Part shown: in pieces, positions 16,519-25,361 of the stretch
How positions within the stretch are numbered: position 1 is the first letter of the stretch
How the letters are laid out: every line of letters starts with the position of its first letter
Origin: JAYOEY01 sp038120295
Lineage (GTDB): Bacteria > Pseudomonadota > Alphaproteobacteria > MPNO01 > UBA2964
Assembly: GCA_038120295.1 (NCBI GenBank)
Contig: JAYOLL010000002.1
Span: 186,001 to 250,000 of the forward strand
Direction: 5' to 3'
DNA length: 64,000 nucleotides
The notes under the pieces: model-generated
What the model was told of the DNA's origin: nothing
Database searches by the model: none
What the model saw: the letters and a program-made list of their open reading frames with translations, nothing else
Translations under genes and position numbers: made by a program

Positions 16519-17514
16519 ATGAGCAATATTCCCCTGACCGTCGCGTGCGGTCCCTACGATCACATGGAGGCGCTGTCGCGCGGCATCGTCCAGCCGGTCG
16601 GTATCGATGTCACCTATCTGGGCTTTCAGTCGCCGCCGGAGATCTTCGCCCGGATGATCAAGACCAACGCCTTCGATATCTCCGAAATGTCCCTTTCCTC
16701 CTACTTCAATCAGCGCTCCAAGGGGTCCTTCCCGTTTATCGCGTTGCCGGTCTTTCCGTGCCGCGTTTTCCGCCACGCCTATATCTATGTGAACCGCGAT
16801 GCGGGCATCGCGACGCCAAAGGACCTGGAGGGAAAGAAAATCGGCGTCCAGCAATACCGGCAAACGGCGGCGACCTGGATTCGCGGTATTCTGCAGCACG
16901 AATACGACGTGGACCTGTCGGGCGTGACCTGGGTCGAGGGCGGGGTGAACGCGCCGCGACCGCCCGACGCCGATATGGATCTCATGCCGGGGCGCGACAT
17001 TCAGATTACGTCGGCCCCGTCCGGCAAATCGATAAACGATCTGCTGGAAAGCGGCGAGGTCGTTGCCTATTTCGGCGCGAGGCAACCGGACTGTTTCAGG
17101 ACGCAGGACAGGATTGTGCGGCTTTTCCCCGATTACCGGGAGGTCGAGCGGGAATTCTTCGACCGGACCGGCATCTTCCCCATCATGCACACGCTGGTCA
17201 TGCGCGAGGAACTGCACAGGGAGAAACCCTGGATCGCCGAAAACATGGTGCAGGCCTTTGAGGAATCGAAACGCTGGGCGCTCGAACATATGCGGTTCAC
17301 CGGGACCATGCGCTATATGGTGCCCTGGCTGAATCACGAGCTGGAGGAGGTCGATGACATGTTCGCCGGCGGCGACCCCTATCCCAACGGCGTCCAGAAC
17401 AATCGAAAGACGCTTGAGACCCTGATGCAGTATCTGGTCGATCAGGCTTTCGTCGAACCCCCGGCGCCAGAGGTGGACGACATGTTCACGCCAATCGTTG
17501 CATGGGCCGAATAG
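16519..17514 (+). CDS. 4,5-dihydroxyphthalate decarboxylase-like protein (Pht5 family; PBP fold)
   Basis: A 331-residue protein. The start LTVACGPYDHMEALSRGIV followed by GIDVTYLGFQSPPEIFARM is characteristic of the 4,5-dihydroxyphthalate decarboxylase family, which has a periplasmic-binding-protein-like (NMT1/THI5) fold but no signal peptide. No export signal is seen here, consistent with a cytoplasmic enzyme. The known reaction converts 4,5-dihydroxyphthalate to protocatechuate. It lies 130 bp after the Rieske oxygenase on the same strand, so the pair could perform successive steps. An ABC-type substrate-binding protein is the alternative. ATG 16519 follows an AGGAAGG. Confidence 0.8.
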   Translation: MSNIPLTVACGPYDHMEALSRGIVQPVGIDVTYLGFQSPPEIFARMIKTNAFDISEMSLSSYFNQRSKGSFPFIALPVFPCRVFRHAYIYVNRDAGIATPKDLEGKKIGVQQYRQTAATWIRGILQHEYDVDLSGVTWVEGGVNAPRPPDADMDLMPGRDIQITSAPSGKSINDLLESGEVVAYFGARQPDCFRTQDRIVRLFPDYREVEREFFDRTGIFPIMHTLVMREELHREKPWIAENMVQAFEESKRWALEHMRFTGTMRYMVPWLNHELEEVDDMFAGGDPYPNGVQNNRKTLETLMQYLVDQAFVEPPAPEVDDMFTPIVAWAE

Positions 17515-17556
17515 CGAGGACCGGCCTTCGCGCCCGTCTGTCAGGCCGGTGATCGT

Positions 17557-17655
17557 TTAGGTGCAGAAGCGACGGCTGTTCGGAAACGCCTCCGGGCTGC
17601 ACGGATTGTCCGGATAGAGATTGTCGCTGAGCGTGAAATAGCCGAAATCGGTGGC
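17557..17655 (-). pseudogene. Relic of LLM-class flavin-dependent oxidoreductase N-terminus
   Basis: The minus-strand translation of this stretch reads DFGYFTLSDNLYPDNP then SPEAFPNSRRFCT and a stop. The first block matches the start of luciferase-like (LLM) oxidoreductases, typically MKFGYFTLSDN.YP.NPR. The start codon is lost, a TGA lies upstream in frame, and the frame ends after about 32 residues of a normal length above 300. It sits at the left edge of a low-GC segment, so the gene may have been destroyed by an insertion and deletion. Confidence 0.5.
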
Positions 17656-17771
17656 GGGGCTCCCTGTTTGTCAGGGGGAGTAAAGCAGAGGGTGTCGGGG
17701 TTGGCTATTGGGGGCGGCAGGTGAATTGACAGACGCGGAAATTATTTCGCTTCGTAAAACCTGAGACGCCC

Positions 17772-18875
17772 TTAAATGGCATCACGGTAGAATTTGGCCA
17801 ACGCCGCTGCGTCATCAATTTTGATTTGGCGATATTTTTCTTCGAAATCCTTATGGATTTCTGGCTCAATCCACTCATGTTGAAGTTCGCTAAATAGGGT
17901 GATCTGTAATTCGTAGACGCTGGCAGAAATGTCTTTTTGCATCGCGCAGTCATCACCTATGACTTCGTCCAATTCTATCAATTGAGAAGGTTCTTGCAGA
18001 ACTTCAACATGATTTTTAAACTGGCGAAACAACGCACCCTGACGTTCATTATATTTCAACATTCTGTCCGCAATCCGAGTATCCATCGGGTTTGCATAAC
18101 CGTAATAACCACCTTGCCAATCGGGGTCATTGGAAGGAAGTTTTATAGGCTGGTAGAGCCAGACGACCGGCTTGAACAATTTAAGGTCGGTTATTGGATG
18201 AAGTATCTCGCTTTCATAGCTGAATCCTTCGAGCTTTAGCTTTCCATGATTTGCGCCACCCATTAAGAATTTCCTCGAATTAGGATACGGCAATCCGCAC
18301 CCTCTGGAACAAAAAAAGTCGAAGGATAAATTCAAAAAAAGGAGATCATTGACCCGAAACCCAAAGCAACTGGGCATGTCGTTAAATATTAGACTGTCGG
18401 CACCCAACAAATTGATGCCTTTATTTTCGCTTTCGAAAACATATAGAGCTAGCATACGATCCTTTTCCGCAATCCTAGATGAGATGTGGAAGTGTGGATT
18501 GATTTCAATTGGGTGATTTTCGATCAAGTGACGCGTCAGCCAAACACCAATGCGCACTTTGTCGAGCCAATCTAAGAGATCAATGTATGCCGATACAGGA
18601 AGCGGTCTCCGCCTTTGCAAGGCCTCGACAATATTCTTTGCGCGTCCCTCCAAAATCGAATATTTATTGTTAAAATCATTGCAAGAAGGGGCTACATAGT
18701 TTGACCATGAATATCGGATAGGTTCTTGGTTTCTGTCATAATTTTTACCCAACGTCACAATGCGAGTGGGGTCTCCTGTCATTTCAAGTAGCCAATAAGG
18801 GACGACATGCTCTCGAGTTCTGGAGTTCGGTTGTTTCCCACAAAAAACACAAAATCGGTTCTCAGCTAGGGCCAT
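17772..18875 (-). CDS. HNH-endonuclease-like protein in a low-GC island
   Basis: A 367-residue protein with an N-terminal zinc-finger-like HNH signature: CVFCGK (C9, C12), REHVVPYW (E22, H23) and CNDFNN (C65, N66, N69), resembling treble-clef HNH nucleases. The rest (residues 80-367) is not recognised and is rich in aromatic and charged residues. The gene is clearly lower in GC than all its neighbours and uses different codons (AAA, TTT, ATA frequent), which suggests recent acquisition. It has no operon partners and is flanked by an LLM relic and a unique stretch at 18,876-19,108. A solitary defence or mobile-element nuclease is possible; no direct evidence for the target. Confidence 0.7.
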   Translation of the reverse strand: MALAENRFCVFCGKQPNSRTREHVVPYWLLEMTGDPTRIVTLGKNYDRNQEPIRYSWSNYVAPSCNDFNNKYSILEGRAKNIVEALQRRRPLPVSAYIDLLDWLDKVRIGVWLTRHLIENHPIEINPHFHISSRIAEKDRMLALYVFESENKGINLLGADSLIFNDMPSCFGFRVNDLLFLNLSFDFFCSRGCGLPYPNSRKFLMGGANHGKLKLEGFSYESEILHPITDLKLFKPVVWLYQPIKLPSNDPDWQGGYYGYANPMDTRIADRMLKYNERQGALFRQFKNHVEVLQEPSQLIELDEVIGDDCAMQKDISASVYELQITLFSELQHEWIEPEIHKDFEEKYRQIKIDDAAALAKFYRDAI

Positions 18876-19108
18876 GGATATACCTCGCCGGACGGATTGA
18901 AAGTAAGTTCGCCACTGTTGTTATCCGCATGGGTATTGAATTTTCGGGTGGAAAGGAGCTGCCCTCACCCACTGCCAGTCTTTCATTGTTTCGTCAGTAC
19001 AGGCTATCCCATAGTGTCCGCTCAGGCTAAGTAGCGAACCCAGCCAATCAAACTGAAATTCGCCTCCTGTAGAAGCGGGAGCGGTCGGCAGCTCAATCGA
19101 TACTCCTC

Positions 19109-21493
19109 CTAACGCTCCGCCTTCGCCTCCTGAATCGCCCGCCACACGCGTTCCGGCGTGGCCGGCATCTCGATATGCGTCACGCCGAGATCGGCCAGCG
19201 CATCGACCACCGCGTTGATCAGGATGGCGAGCGACGGGGTCGTGCCGCCTTCGCCGCCGGCGCGAATGCCGAGCTTGTTGGTGGTCGACGGCACCTCGCT
19301 GATCGCCGTGTCGAAGGACGGCACCGTGTCGGCGCGCGGCATGGTGTAATCCATGAAGGACGCGGCCAGCAGCTGGCCCGTGTCGTTGTCGTAATTGACC
19401 CATTCGCCCATCGACTGGCCGAGCCCCTGCACCGTCGCGCCGTGCGCCTGGCCGTGCAGGATCAGCGGGTTGACGGCGCGGCCGACATCGTCGACGGCGG
19501 CGTATTTCACCAGCTCGATCGCGCCGGTGTCCTCGTCCACCTCGACCTCGCAGACATGTGCGCCGAACGGGAAGGCGGGCACCCGGATGGTCTGGTCGCT
19601 TTCCGCTTCGAGCGCGCCGCGCAGCTCTTCGGGCAGGCTCGCATCGGTCTCCGCCGCATGGGCGAGAGAGAACAGATCGATGGTGCGGTCGGTGCCGGCC
19701 ACGGTGAAGATGCCGTCGGCAAACGTAATATCCGCCTCGGCTGCTTCCAGCAGATGCGAGGCGATGCGTCTGCCTTTCTCGATGATGAGGTCGGACGCCT
19801 CGCCCATGATGATCCCGGCGAGCCGCATCGACCGGCCGGAATGCGAGCCGCCGCCCACCTTGACGATGTCGGTGTCGCCCTGGATCAGCCTGACCCGGTC
19901 GAAATCGACGCCCAGCCATTCGGTGACGAGCTGCGCGAAGCTGGTCTCGTGCCCCTGTCCCGACGACAGCGTTCCGATGACCACGTCGACACGGCCCTTT
20001 CCGGCCTCGTCGCGGGCGGGCGGCACGACAGTCATCTCGGTGCGTTCGCGCGGCGCGCCGGTCGAGGTCTCCATGTAGGACGCGATGCCGAGCCCGCGCC
20101 TCTTGCCGCGTTTTGCGGACTCCGCCTTGCGGGTTTCGAACCCGTCGACATCGCCGAGCGCCAGCGCCTCGTCCAGCACTTTCGGGTAATCGCCGCTGTC
20201 GTATGTCATGCCGAGCCCGTTCTCGTAGGGCATCTGGTCCGGCTGGATCAAATTGCGGCGGCGCAGCTCCACCGGGTCGACCCCGGTTTCGCGTGCGGCC
20301 AGCTCGACCAGCCGTTCGATGACGAAATTGACCTCGGGCCGTCCGGCGCTGCGATAGGGCGCGGTCGAGGCGGTGTTGGTCGTCACCGCCCGGGCGCGGA
20401 AGAAACAGGCCGGGATGGCGTAGGTGCCGTTATTGATCTCGACCCCCTTGGCGAGCGGCACGAAGGAAATCGTGTGCGCGCCGGCATTGCTGATATTGCT
20501 GCCGCGCAACCCGATGAACTTCCCGTCCGCGTCCAGCGCCAGCTCGGCCTCGACGCGCAGATCGCGCCCCTGATGATCGGTCAGGAAGCTCTCGGTGCGC
20601 TCCGCCGTCCATTTGACCGGGCGGCCGATCTTCTTCGCCGCCCAGGCGACCAGCGCGAATTCGGGGAAGAACGAGTTCCGCGTGCCGAAATTGCCGCCCA
20701 CGTCCTTCGCTACCACGCGGACCTGCGCCTCCTCGACGCCGAGCACGCCGGCGATTTCGCGCTTCTGGCGCACCGAGCCGCCGCTGCCGGCATGGACAAA
20801 ATAGCGGTCGCTCTCCGGATCGTAGGCGCCAAGGGCGGCGCGCGGCTCCATCGTCACGCCGGTGCAGCGCTGCGCCCAGGTTTCCAGCCGTACCACGTGG
20901 GCGGCGCGGGCGAAGGCGGCGTCGGTGGCCTCCCTGTCGCCGACATCGGCGTCGACGCAGCAATTGGCGCCGAACTCCTCCCACACCAGCGGCGCGCCCG
21001 GCTCCAGCGCGGCGGCGGCATCGGTGACGGCCTGCAGCACCTCGTAATCGACCTCGACCGCCTCGGCGCCGATCTTCGCCGTCGCCGCGCTTTCCGCGAT
21101 CACCATGGCGACGGCCTCGCCGACGAAACGCGCCTTGTCGTTCGGCAGGACGCGGTGCGTGGAAATACGGTGATCCGACCCGTCCCGATTGGCGAGCGGG
21201 ATATCGGGCGGGCTCGACGGCGAGACATGGTGCGGGATCGGGTTGAGCCCGTCGGCCTCGACATCCGCGCCGGTGAACACGGCGATGACGCCGGGGATTT
21301 TCATCGCCGCCGAGACGTCGTAGCCCCGGATCCGCGCATGGCCGTGCGGCGAGCGCACCATCGCCGTAAAGGTCTGGTTCGGCAGGGTCGCGTCGTCGCT
21401 GTAACTGCCCTGGCCGGTCAGCAGCCTGATGTCTTCCTTGCGGATGACCGGATCGCCGATCTTCGGCCTCGCAATTTCCCTGCCGCCGTCCAT
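19109..21493 (-). CDS. Xanthine dehydrogenase-family molybdopterin-binding large subunit (copy 1)
   Basis: A 794-residue CoxL/XdhB-like subunit. It starts with GDPVIRKEDIRLLTGQGSYSDD and has the cofactor-binding DVGGNFGTRN, the active-site-region loop TAPYRSAGRPEVNF and, near the C-terminus, GGEGGTTPS with the essential glutamate. The loop differs from the AYRCSFR of true CO dehydrogenase, so this is a different aldehyde or N-heterocycle hydroxylase. The FAD (CoxM) and [2Fe-2S] (CoxS) subunits are not adjacent, making it an orphan large subunit. It may team with subunits elsewhere. It is divergent from the gentisate dioxygenase gene, with 117 bp between starts. Confidence 0.92.
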   Translation of the reverse strand: MDGGREIARPKIGDPVIRKEDIRLLTGQGSYSDDATLPNQTFTAMVRSPHGHARIRGYDVSAAMKIPGVIAVFTGADVEADGLNPIPHHVSPSSPPDIPLANRDGSDHRISTHRVLPNDKARFVGEAVAMVIAESAATAKIGAEAVEVDYEVLQAVTDAAAALEPGAPLVWEEFGANCCVDADVGDREATDAAFARAAHVVRLETWAQRCTGVTMEPRAALGAYDPESDRYFVHAGSGGSVRQKREIAGVLGVEEAQVRVVAKDVGGNFGTRNSFFPEFALVAWAAKKIGRPVKWTAERTESFLTDHQGRDLRVEAELALDADGKFIGLRGSNISNAGAHTISFVPLAKGVEINNGTYAIPACFFRARAVTTNTASTAPYRSAGRPEVNFVIERLVELAARETGVDPVELRRRNLIQPDQMPYENGLGMTYDSGDYPKVLDEALALGDVDGFETRKAESAKRGKRRGLGIASYMETSTGAPRERTEMTVVPPARDEAGKGRVDVVIGTLSSGQGHETSFAQLVTEWLGVDFDRVRLIQGDTDIVKVGGGSHSGRSMRLAGIIMGEASDLIIEKGRRIASHLLEAAEADITFADGIFTVAGTDRTIDLFSLAHAAETDASLPEELRGALEAESDQTIRVPAFPFGAHVCEVEVDEDTGAIELVKYAAVDDVGRAVNPLILHGQAHGATVQGLGQSMGEWVNYDNDTGQLLAASFMDYTMPRADTVPSFDTAISEVPSTTNKLGIRAGGEGGTTPSLAILINAVVDALADLGVTHIEMPATPERVWRAIQEAKAER

Positions 21494-21610
21494 GATGAGT
21501 CTCCCTTGTAATATTTCCGCCGATTGTGGCGAGCGGCGGGGCGACGTTCAACCCGAACCGTTGCGGGAAATCCCCACCCGCGCCATGATCGTCCCGGAGG
21601 GAGAGAGCGC

Positions 21611-22684
21611 ATGAGCGACACGGGAACGGCCAACGCCAACAGCAATCTGCGGCCGCAGCGCGAGGAGTATTACGAGCGGATCGGGAAATACGATCTGTCG
21701 CCGCTGTGGGAGGTCAACAAGCGCCTCGTGACGCCGGAGCCGGTGATCGAGTCGGTGCCGCATCTGTGGGATTACGACGCGATCCGCGACATGCTGCTGG
21801 AAAGCGGCGAGCTGATCACCACGAAGGAAGCCAACCGCCGCGTGCTGATCCTCGAAAATCCCGGTCTGGAGAAATCGCACCGTATCGTGGAATCGATGTT
21901 CGCCGGGCTGCAGCTCATCATGCCGGGCGAGATCGCCCCGGCGCACCGCCATTCGCCGGCGGCGCTGCGCTTCATCATGGAAGGCTCCGGCGCCTATACC
22001 GCGGTCGGCGGCGAACGGTCCTACATGGAGCCGGGCGATTTCATCATCACGCCGGCCTGGGCGTGGCACGATCACGGGCATGAGGGCGACGGGCCGATGG
22101 TGTGGATGGACGGGCTCGACATTCCGATGGTGGCGACGTTCGGCCCCTTGTTCTTCGAGACCTTCCCGGAAGACACCGCGCCCGACCAGGTGCCGCCCGG
22201 CGACAGCCAGGCGCGCTACGGTGCCAACATGCGCCCCGTCGGGCAGAGCTGGGACAAAAAGGAATCGCCGATCTTCAACTACCCCTACGCCCGCTCGCGC
22301 GAGGCGCTGGAGAAGCTGCGCGACGCCGCCGACTGGGACCCGTGCTGCGGCGTGAAGATGGAGTACATCAACCCGGTCACCGGCGGCAGCGCGATGCCGA
22401 CCATCTCCACCTTCCTGCAGCTTCTGCCGAAAGGCTTCAGGGGCGAGACCTGGCGTACCACCGAAGGCATCGTCTATTCCTGCACCGAAGGGTCGGGACG
22501 CTGCATCGTGCAGAACGGTGAGGAGACCGTTACGATGGCGTGGAAGGAAAAGGACATTTTCTGCGTGCCCTGCTGGATGCCGCACCGGATGGAAGCCGAC
22601 AACGATGCGGTGCTGTTCTGCTATTCCGACCGCACGGCGCAGGAAAAGCTCGGCATCTGGCGCGAAATCCGCGGCAGCGCGTGA
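21611..22684 (+). CDS. Gentisate 1,2-dioxygenase (bicupin)
   Basis: A 357-residue two-cupin dioxygenase. Iron ligands of the first cupin are H112 and H114 in APAHRHSPAALRF and H153 in AWAWHDHGH. The second cupin (residues 270-345) is degenerate, as in the family. The enzyme opens the ring of gentisate (2,5-dihydroxybenzoate) to maleylpyruvate using Fe(II) and oxygen. ATG 21611 has CGGAGGGAGAG before it. Related salicylate and 1-hydroxy-2-naphthoate dioxygenases cannot be excluded. It is followed by isochorismatase-like and enoyl-CoA hydratase-like genes on the same strand, each preceded by a GC-rich repeat. Confidence 0.9.
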   Translation: MSDTGTANANSNLRPQREEYYERIGKYDLSPLWEVNKRLVTPEPVIESVPHLWDYDAIRDMLLESGELITTKEANRRVLILENPGLEKSHRIVESMFAGLQLIMPGEIAPAHRHSPAALRFIMEGSGAYTAVGGERSYMEPGDFIITPAWAWHDHGHEGDGPMVWMDGLDIPMVATFGPLFFETFPEDTAPDQVPPGDSQARYGANMRPVGQSWDKKESPIFNYPYARSREALEKLRDAADWDPCCGVKMEYINPVTGGSAMPTISTFLQLLPKGFRGETWRTTEGIVYSCTEGSGRCIVQNGEETVTMAWKEKDIFCVPCWMPHRMEADNDAVLFCYSDRTAQEKLGIWREIRGSA

Positions 22685-22712
22685 GGCGGAAAGTGCCGGG
22701 GCGGCGGCGACG

Positions 22713-22895
22713 GCCTCCTCCCCAACCCTCCCCCGAATACGGGGGAGGGGGTGCCATCCGGCCCTGAATTCCTGTTGCGGACGGGGATAGGGCAACTGGA
22801 TTTTTCCTTCCCCAGTTAACGGGGGAGGGGGCAGAGAGCGCATTTTTTTTAATCCCCTCCCCCTTGAGGGGGAGGGTCAGGGAGGGGGAGACCCC
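22713..22895. repeat. GC-rich dispersed repeat (CTCCCC family), copy A
   Basis: This intergenic stretch contains three CT/AG-rich palindromes: about 22713-22752 (CCTCCCCAACCCTCCCCC facing GGGGGAGGGGG), 22805-22832, and 22855-22895 (CCCCTCCCCCTTGAGGGGGA with GGTCAGGGAGGGGG). The whole is shared with copy B at 23,643. It ends 25 bp before the isochorismatase start. No coding capacity. Confidence 0.8.
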
Positions 22896-22920
22896 AGGAC
22901 AGATTGACAGGGAGAATAAC

Positions 22921-23622
22921 ATGGTAAGCAAGTTCGAGGATTACTGCTGGGCCGACGTCATGGATGAGGAGACGCTCGCGATTTACGCCGATTACGAACG
23001 CGAGCTGAAGGTCGGGCCGCGCCCGGCGGTCCTCATGATCGACGTCTATCAGGCGAGCTACGATGGCGGGCAGCAGCGCGTGATCGATGCGATCAAGGAA
23101 TATCCCAGCTCCTGCGGCGAACGGGCCTGGGCGATGGTGGAACCCGCTAAGCGGCTGCTCGAAGCGGCGCGCGCCGCCGGGCTGCCGGTCATGTACAGCA
23201 CGGGCGACGAACGCAGCCAGGCGAACCGGGGCCGCCCGACCAGCCGTCAGCGCATGACCGAGACCGAGGACATGTACCGCATCCTGCCGGAGCTCGCGCC
23301 CGCGCCGGAAGACCTCGTGGTCTACAAGCAGCGCGCCAGCTGTTTCTACGGCACGCCGCTGCTGTCCCACCTGGTCGGGCTCGGCATCCAGAGCCTGATC
23401 GTCGGCGGCGGCACCACAAGCGGTTGCCTGCGCGCCGGCGTGCAGGATGCCAAGGCGAACGGGTTCCATGTCACGCTGGTGGAGGAGTGCTGCTACGACC
23501 GCACGCCGATCAACCACAAGGTCAATCTGTTCGACATGCATCACAAATACGCCGACGTGATGAAGCTGGCCGATGTGGTTTCCCATCTGGAAGGCGAGTA
23601 CGGGCTGGCGAAAGCAAGCTGA
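22921..23622 (+). CDS. Isochorismatase-family cysteine hydrolase
   Basis: A 233-residue member of the isochorismatase-like hydrolases. The catalytic triad is visible: D41 in AVLMIDVYQ, K136 in VVYKQRASCF and C169 in GGTTSGCLRAG. The cysteine marks amidase-type members such as N-carbamoylsarcosine amidase, maleamate amidase or ureidoacrylate hydrolase. ATG 22921 is preceded by GACAGGGAG; an upstream in-frame extension to 22864 reads through the repeat and is rejected. It lies between gentisate dioxygenase and enoyl-CoA hydratase, so a maleamate-like substrate is possible but unproven. Confidence 0.87.
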   Translation: MVSKFEDYCWADVMDEETLAIYADYERELKVGPRPAVLMIDVYQASYDGGQQRVIDAIKEYPSSCGERAWAMVEPAKRLLEAARAAGLPVMYSTGDERSQANRGRPTSRQRMTETEDMYRILPELAPAPEDLVVYKQRASCFYGTPLLSHLVGLGIQSLIVGGGTTSGCLRAGVQDAKANGFHVTLVEECCYDRTPINHKVNLFDMHHKYADVMKLADVVSHLEGEYGLAKAS

Positions 23623-23642
23623 GGGCCGAAACGGCATCCGAC

Positions 23643-23775
23643 GCCCCCTCCCCAACCCTCCCCCGATTTCGGGGGAGGGGGGTGCCGTCCGAAATGAAAT
23701 TTCCGCCGGAGAAGGGGAAGGGACAACAATGAAATCCCCTCCCCCTTGAAGGGAGAGGGTCAGGGAGGGGGAGAC
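23643..23775. repeat. GC-rich dispersed repeat (CTCCCC family), copy B
   Basis: Second copy of the element at 22,713: CCCCCTCCCCAACCCTCCCCC and its complement at 23643-23682, and a right palindrome at 23734-23775 that shares GGTCAGGGAGGGGGAGACC with copy A. It ends five bases before the enoyl-CoA hydratase start and supplies its purine-rich ribosome-binding region. Confidence 0.8.
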
Positions 23776-23779
23776 CACC

Positions 23780-24595
23780 ATGGCAGCACGCAAACGCAAA
23801 TTCCTGAGCAAGCGCATCTCGAAGAAGGACCGCATCGCGCGTCTCACGCTCAATCGGCCGGAAAAGAAAAACGCACTGAGCCAGGCGCTGATGGACGAGC
23901 TGATCGCGGCGCTGAAGGAGATTCGCGACAATCGCGAGATCCGCTGCATCGTGCTGGCCGGGGCGAACGATACGTTCTGCGCCGGGATGGATCTGCACGA
24001 GCTGGGCGAGCGCCACAAGGCGCCGCACCGCTGGGATGACGGCGATCTGCGCGAAATCCTGGCGCTGATGCGCTCCTGCCCGCAGATCACCGTCGCCGAG
24101 GTCCAGGGCTACTGCGTCGGCGGCGGCATGGTGCTGGTCAACGGGTGCGAGCTCGCCGTCGCCGCGAATGACGCAAAGATCGGCATGCCGGAGATCATCC
24201 GCGGCTCCTACGGCGCGGTGGCGACGCCGACTTTGTTCCAGTCCGGCGTACCGTCGAAGACCGCGTTTCGCGTGTCGCTGGTCGGCAAGAACCTGTCTGG
24301 CGAGGAGGCCCTGCGCGCCGGTCTCGTCTCCCACGCCGTGCCCGCGAAGGATTTGCGCGCCACGGTCAATGAGCTTTCGAAGGAAATCGCCAGCCGACAC
24401 CCCGCCGCGCTGGAACACGCCAAGCTGTCGGCCTACGCCGCGCTCGATTCCACATACGACATGGCGCTCAGGACCGACGAATTTATCAGCCACCGGCTGC
24501 GCAATTACGCAGACCCGACCGGCCATGTGGACGACTATCTGAAATCGCAGAAGGGCGGCGCCGACGCGAAATACGTCAAGCCGGACGCGGGGTAG
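23780..24595 (+). CDS. Enoyl-CoA hydratase/isomerase family protein
   Basis: A 271-residue crotonase. Visible family elements are IARLTLNRPEKKNALS (residues 19-34), the first oxyanion-hole strand CAGMDLHELG and the second oxyanion glycines in YCVGGGMVLVNGCELAVA. One usual catalytic glutamate may be provided by MPEIIRG. It could hydrate an enoyl-CoA in ring-fission product breakdown. The gene's start lies directly at the edge of the repeat, whose GGGAGGGGGAGA may act as Shine-Dalgarno. It converges on the PEP-CTERM gene with a 9-bp gap. Confidence 0.9.
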   Translation: MAARKRKFLSKRISKKDRIARLTLNRPEKKNALSQALMDELIAALKEIRDNREIRCIVLAGANDTFCAGMDLHELGERHKAPHRWDDGDLREILALMRSCPQITVAEVQGYCVGGGMVLVNGCELAVAANDAKIGMPEIIRGSYGAVATPTLFQSGVPSKTAFRVSLVGKNLSGEEALRAGLVSHAVPAKDLRATVNELSKEIASRHPAALEHAKLSAYAALDSTYDMALRTDEFISHRLRNYADPTGHVDDYLKSQKGGADAKYVKPDAG

Positions 24596-24604
24596 AAAGG
24601 AAAT

Positions 24605-25258
24605 CTAGTCCCGTCGCCGTGAAAACCCGATTCCGATCAGGCCGAGGGCCAGAAGGCCCGCCGCACCGGGGGCGGGGAGTTCAAGCGCGCCGAACTGGGC
24701 GGTGTCGAAAATGACGAAATCGTTGTCGTCGGAAAAAGCGAGCGTCACCGTGGTGAAACTGTCTGTGTCGAACACGCCCGCGAACACGGGCAGTCCGATG
24801 CCGCCGCCGATGAAACCGGTGAAAATCTGCTGGCTGCCGTTATCGGTCGTTACCGTCAGGTCGTTTGGACCGGCGGTGCCGAAATCGATCACGTCGATCG
24901 CAAAGGCGTTGATGGCCTGGCTGAACGTAAAGGTTACCGCGCCGCTGGGCGCACCATTGGCCTGCATCAGCAGCGTTTCGGTGCCGTCGGTCGGGAACTG
25001 ATCCGTCGTGGTTTCGAGAACCGTGTTGCCCGTGCTGGTGACCGTGAAATCCGCAAATGCAATCGGGCCGCCGAACTGGTTAGACCCCTCGAAACTCTCA
25101 AGATTGAAAGCGACGCCCGACGCGGCGCTCTGGAACGCCGGTTCGCTGGTGAAGAAGACCGGGGCAGCCTGTGCGGCGGCGCCAGCAAGTCCGAACGACA
25201 TCGCCAGACCCGCGAGCGCGCCGCTCATCCATTGCCGCATTTGGACAAACGCTTGCAT
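24605..25258 (-). CDS. PEP-CTERM-type secreted protein (1)
   Basis: A 217-residue exported protein from ATG 25258, preceded by GAGGGTAAG. A signal peptide (MQAFVQMRQWMSG, then LAGLAMSFGLAGAAAQA) is followed by a beta-rich extracellular region and a C-terminal sorting signal: LPAPGAAGLLALGLIGIG, then FSRRRD. This is the PEP-CTERM layout (short PxP-like motif, transmembrane stretch, basic tail) recognised by exosortase, which is not in this window. An open frame extends upstream to 25402 without homology. Function unknown; such proteins usually go to the outer surface or exopolysaccharide. Confidence 0.85.
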   Translation of the reverse strand: MQAFVQMRQWMSGALAGLAMSFGLAGAAAQAAPVFFTSEPAFQSAASGVAFNLESFEGSNQFGGPIAFADFTVTSTGNTVLETTTDQFPTDGTETLLMQANGAPSGAVTFTFSQAINAFAIDVIDFGTAGPNDLTVTTDNGSQQIFTGFIGGGIGLPVFAGVFDTDSFTTVTLAFSDDNDFVIFDTAQFGALELPAPGAAGLLALGLIGIGFSRRRD

Positions 25259-25361
25259 CTTACCCTCATAATCTGTCCGGGTTCGAAAAGCAAGGCGGCA
25301 AGTTTTTCTCTGGGCGAGAATCTCGCTAAACTCCTCTCGAACGAGACGAAAGGCGTGTCCC

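Noticed and set aside
18921..19108. Unassigned minus-strand open tail between the HNH-like gene and the molybdopterin gene
   Set aside because: About 60 codons are open but no start, ribosome-binding site or recognisable motif was found; not called as a gene.
19175..21511. A 778-codon plus-strand open frame opposite the first molybdopterin gene
   Set aside because: It is the antisense of a well-conserved protein, is full of Arg/Gly/Ala/His, and shows no domain. High GC leaves long antisense frames open.
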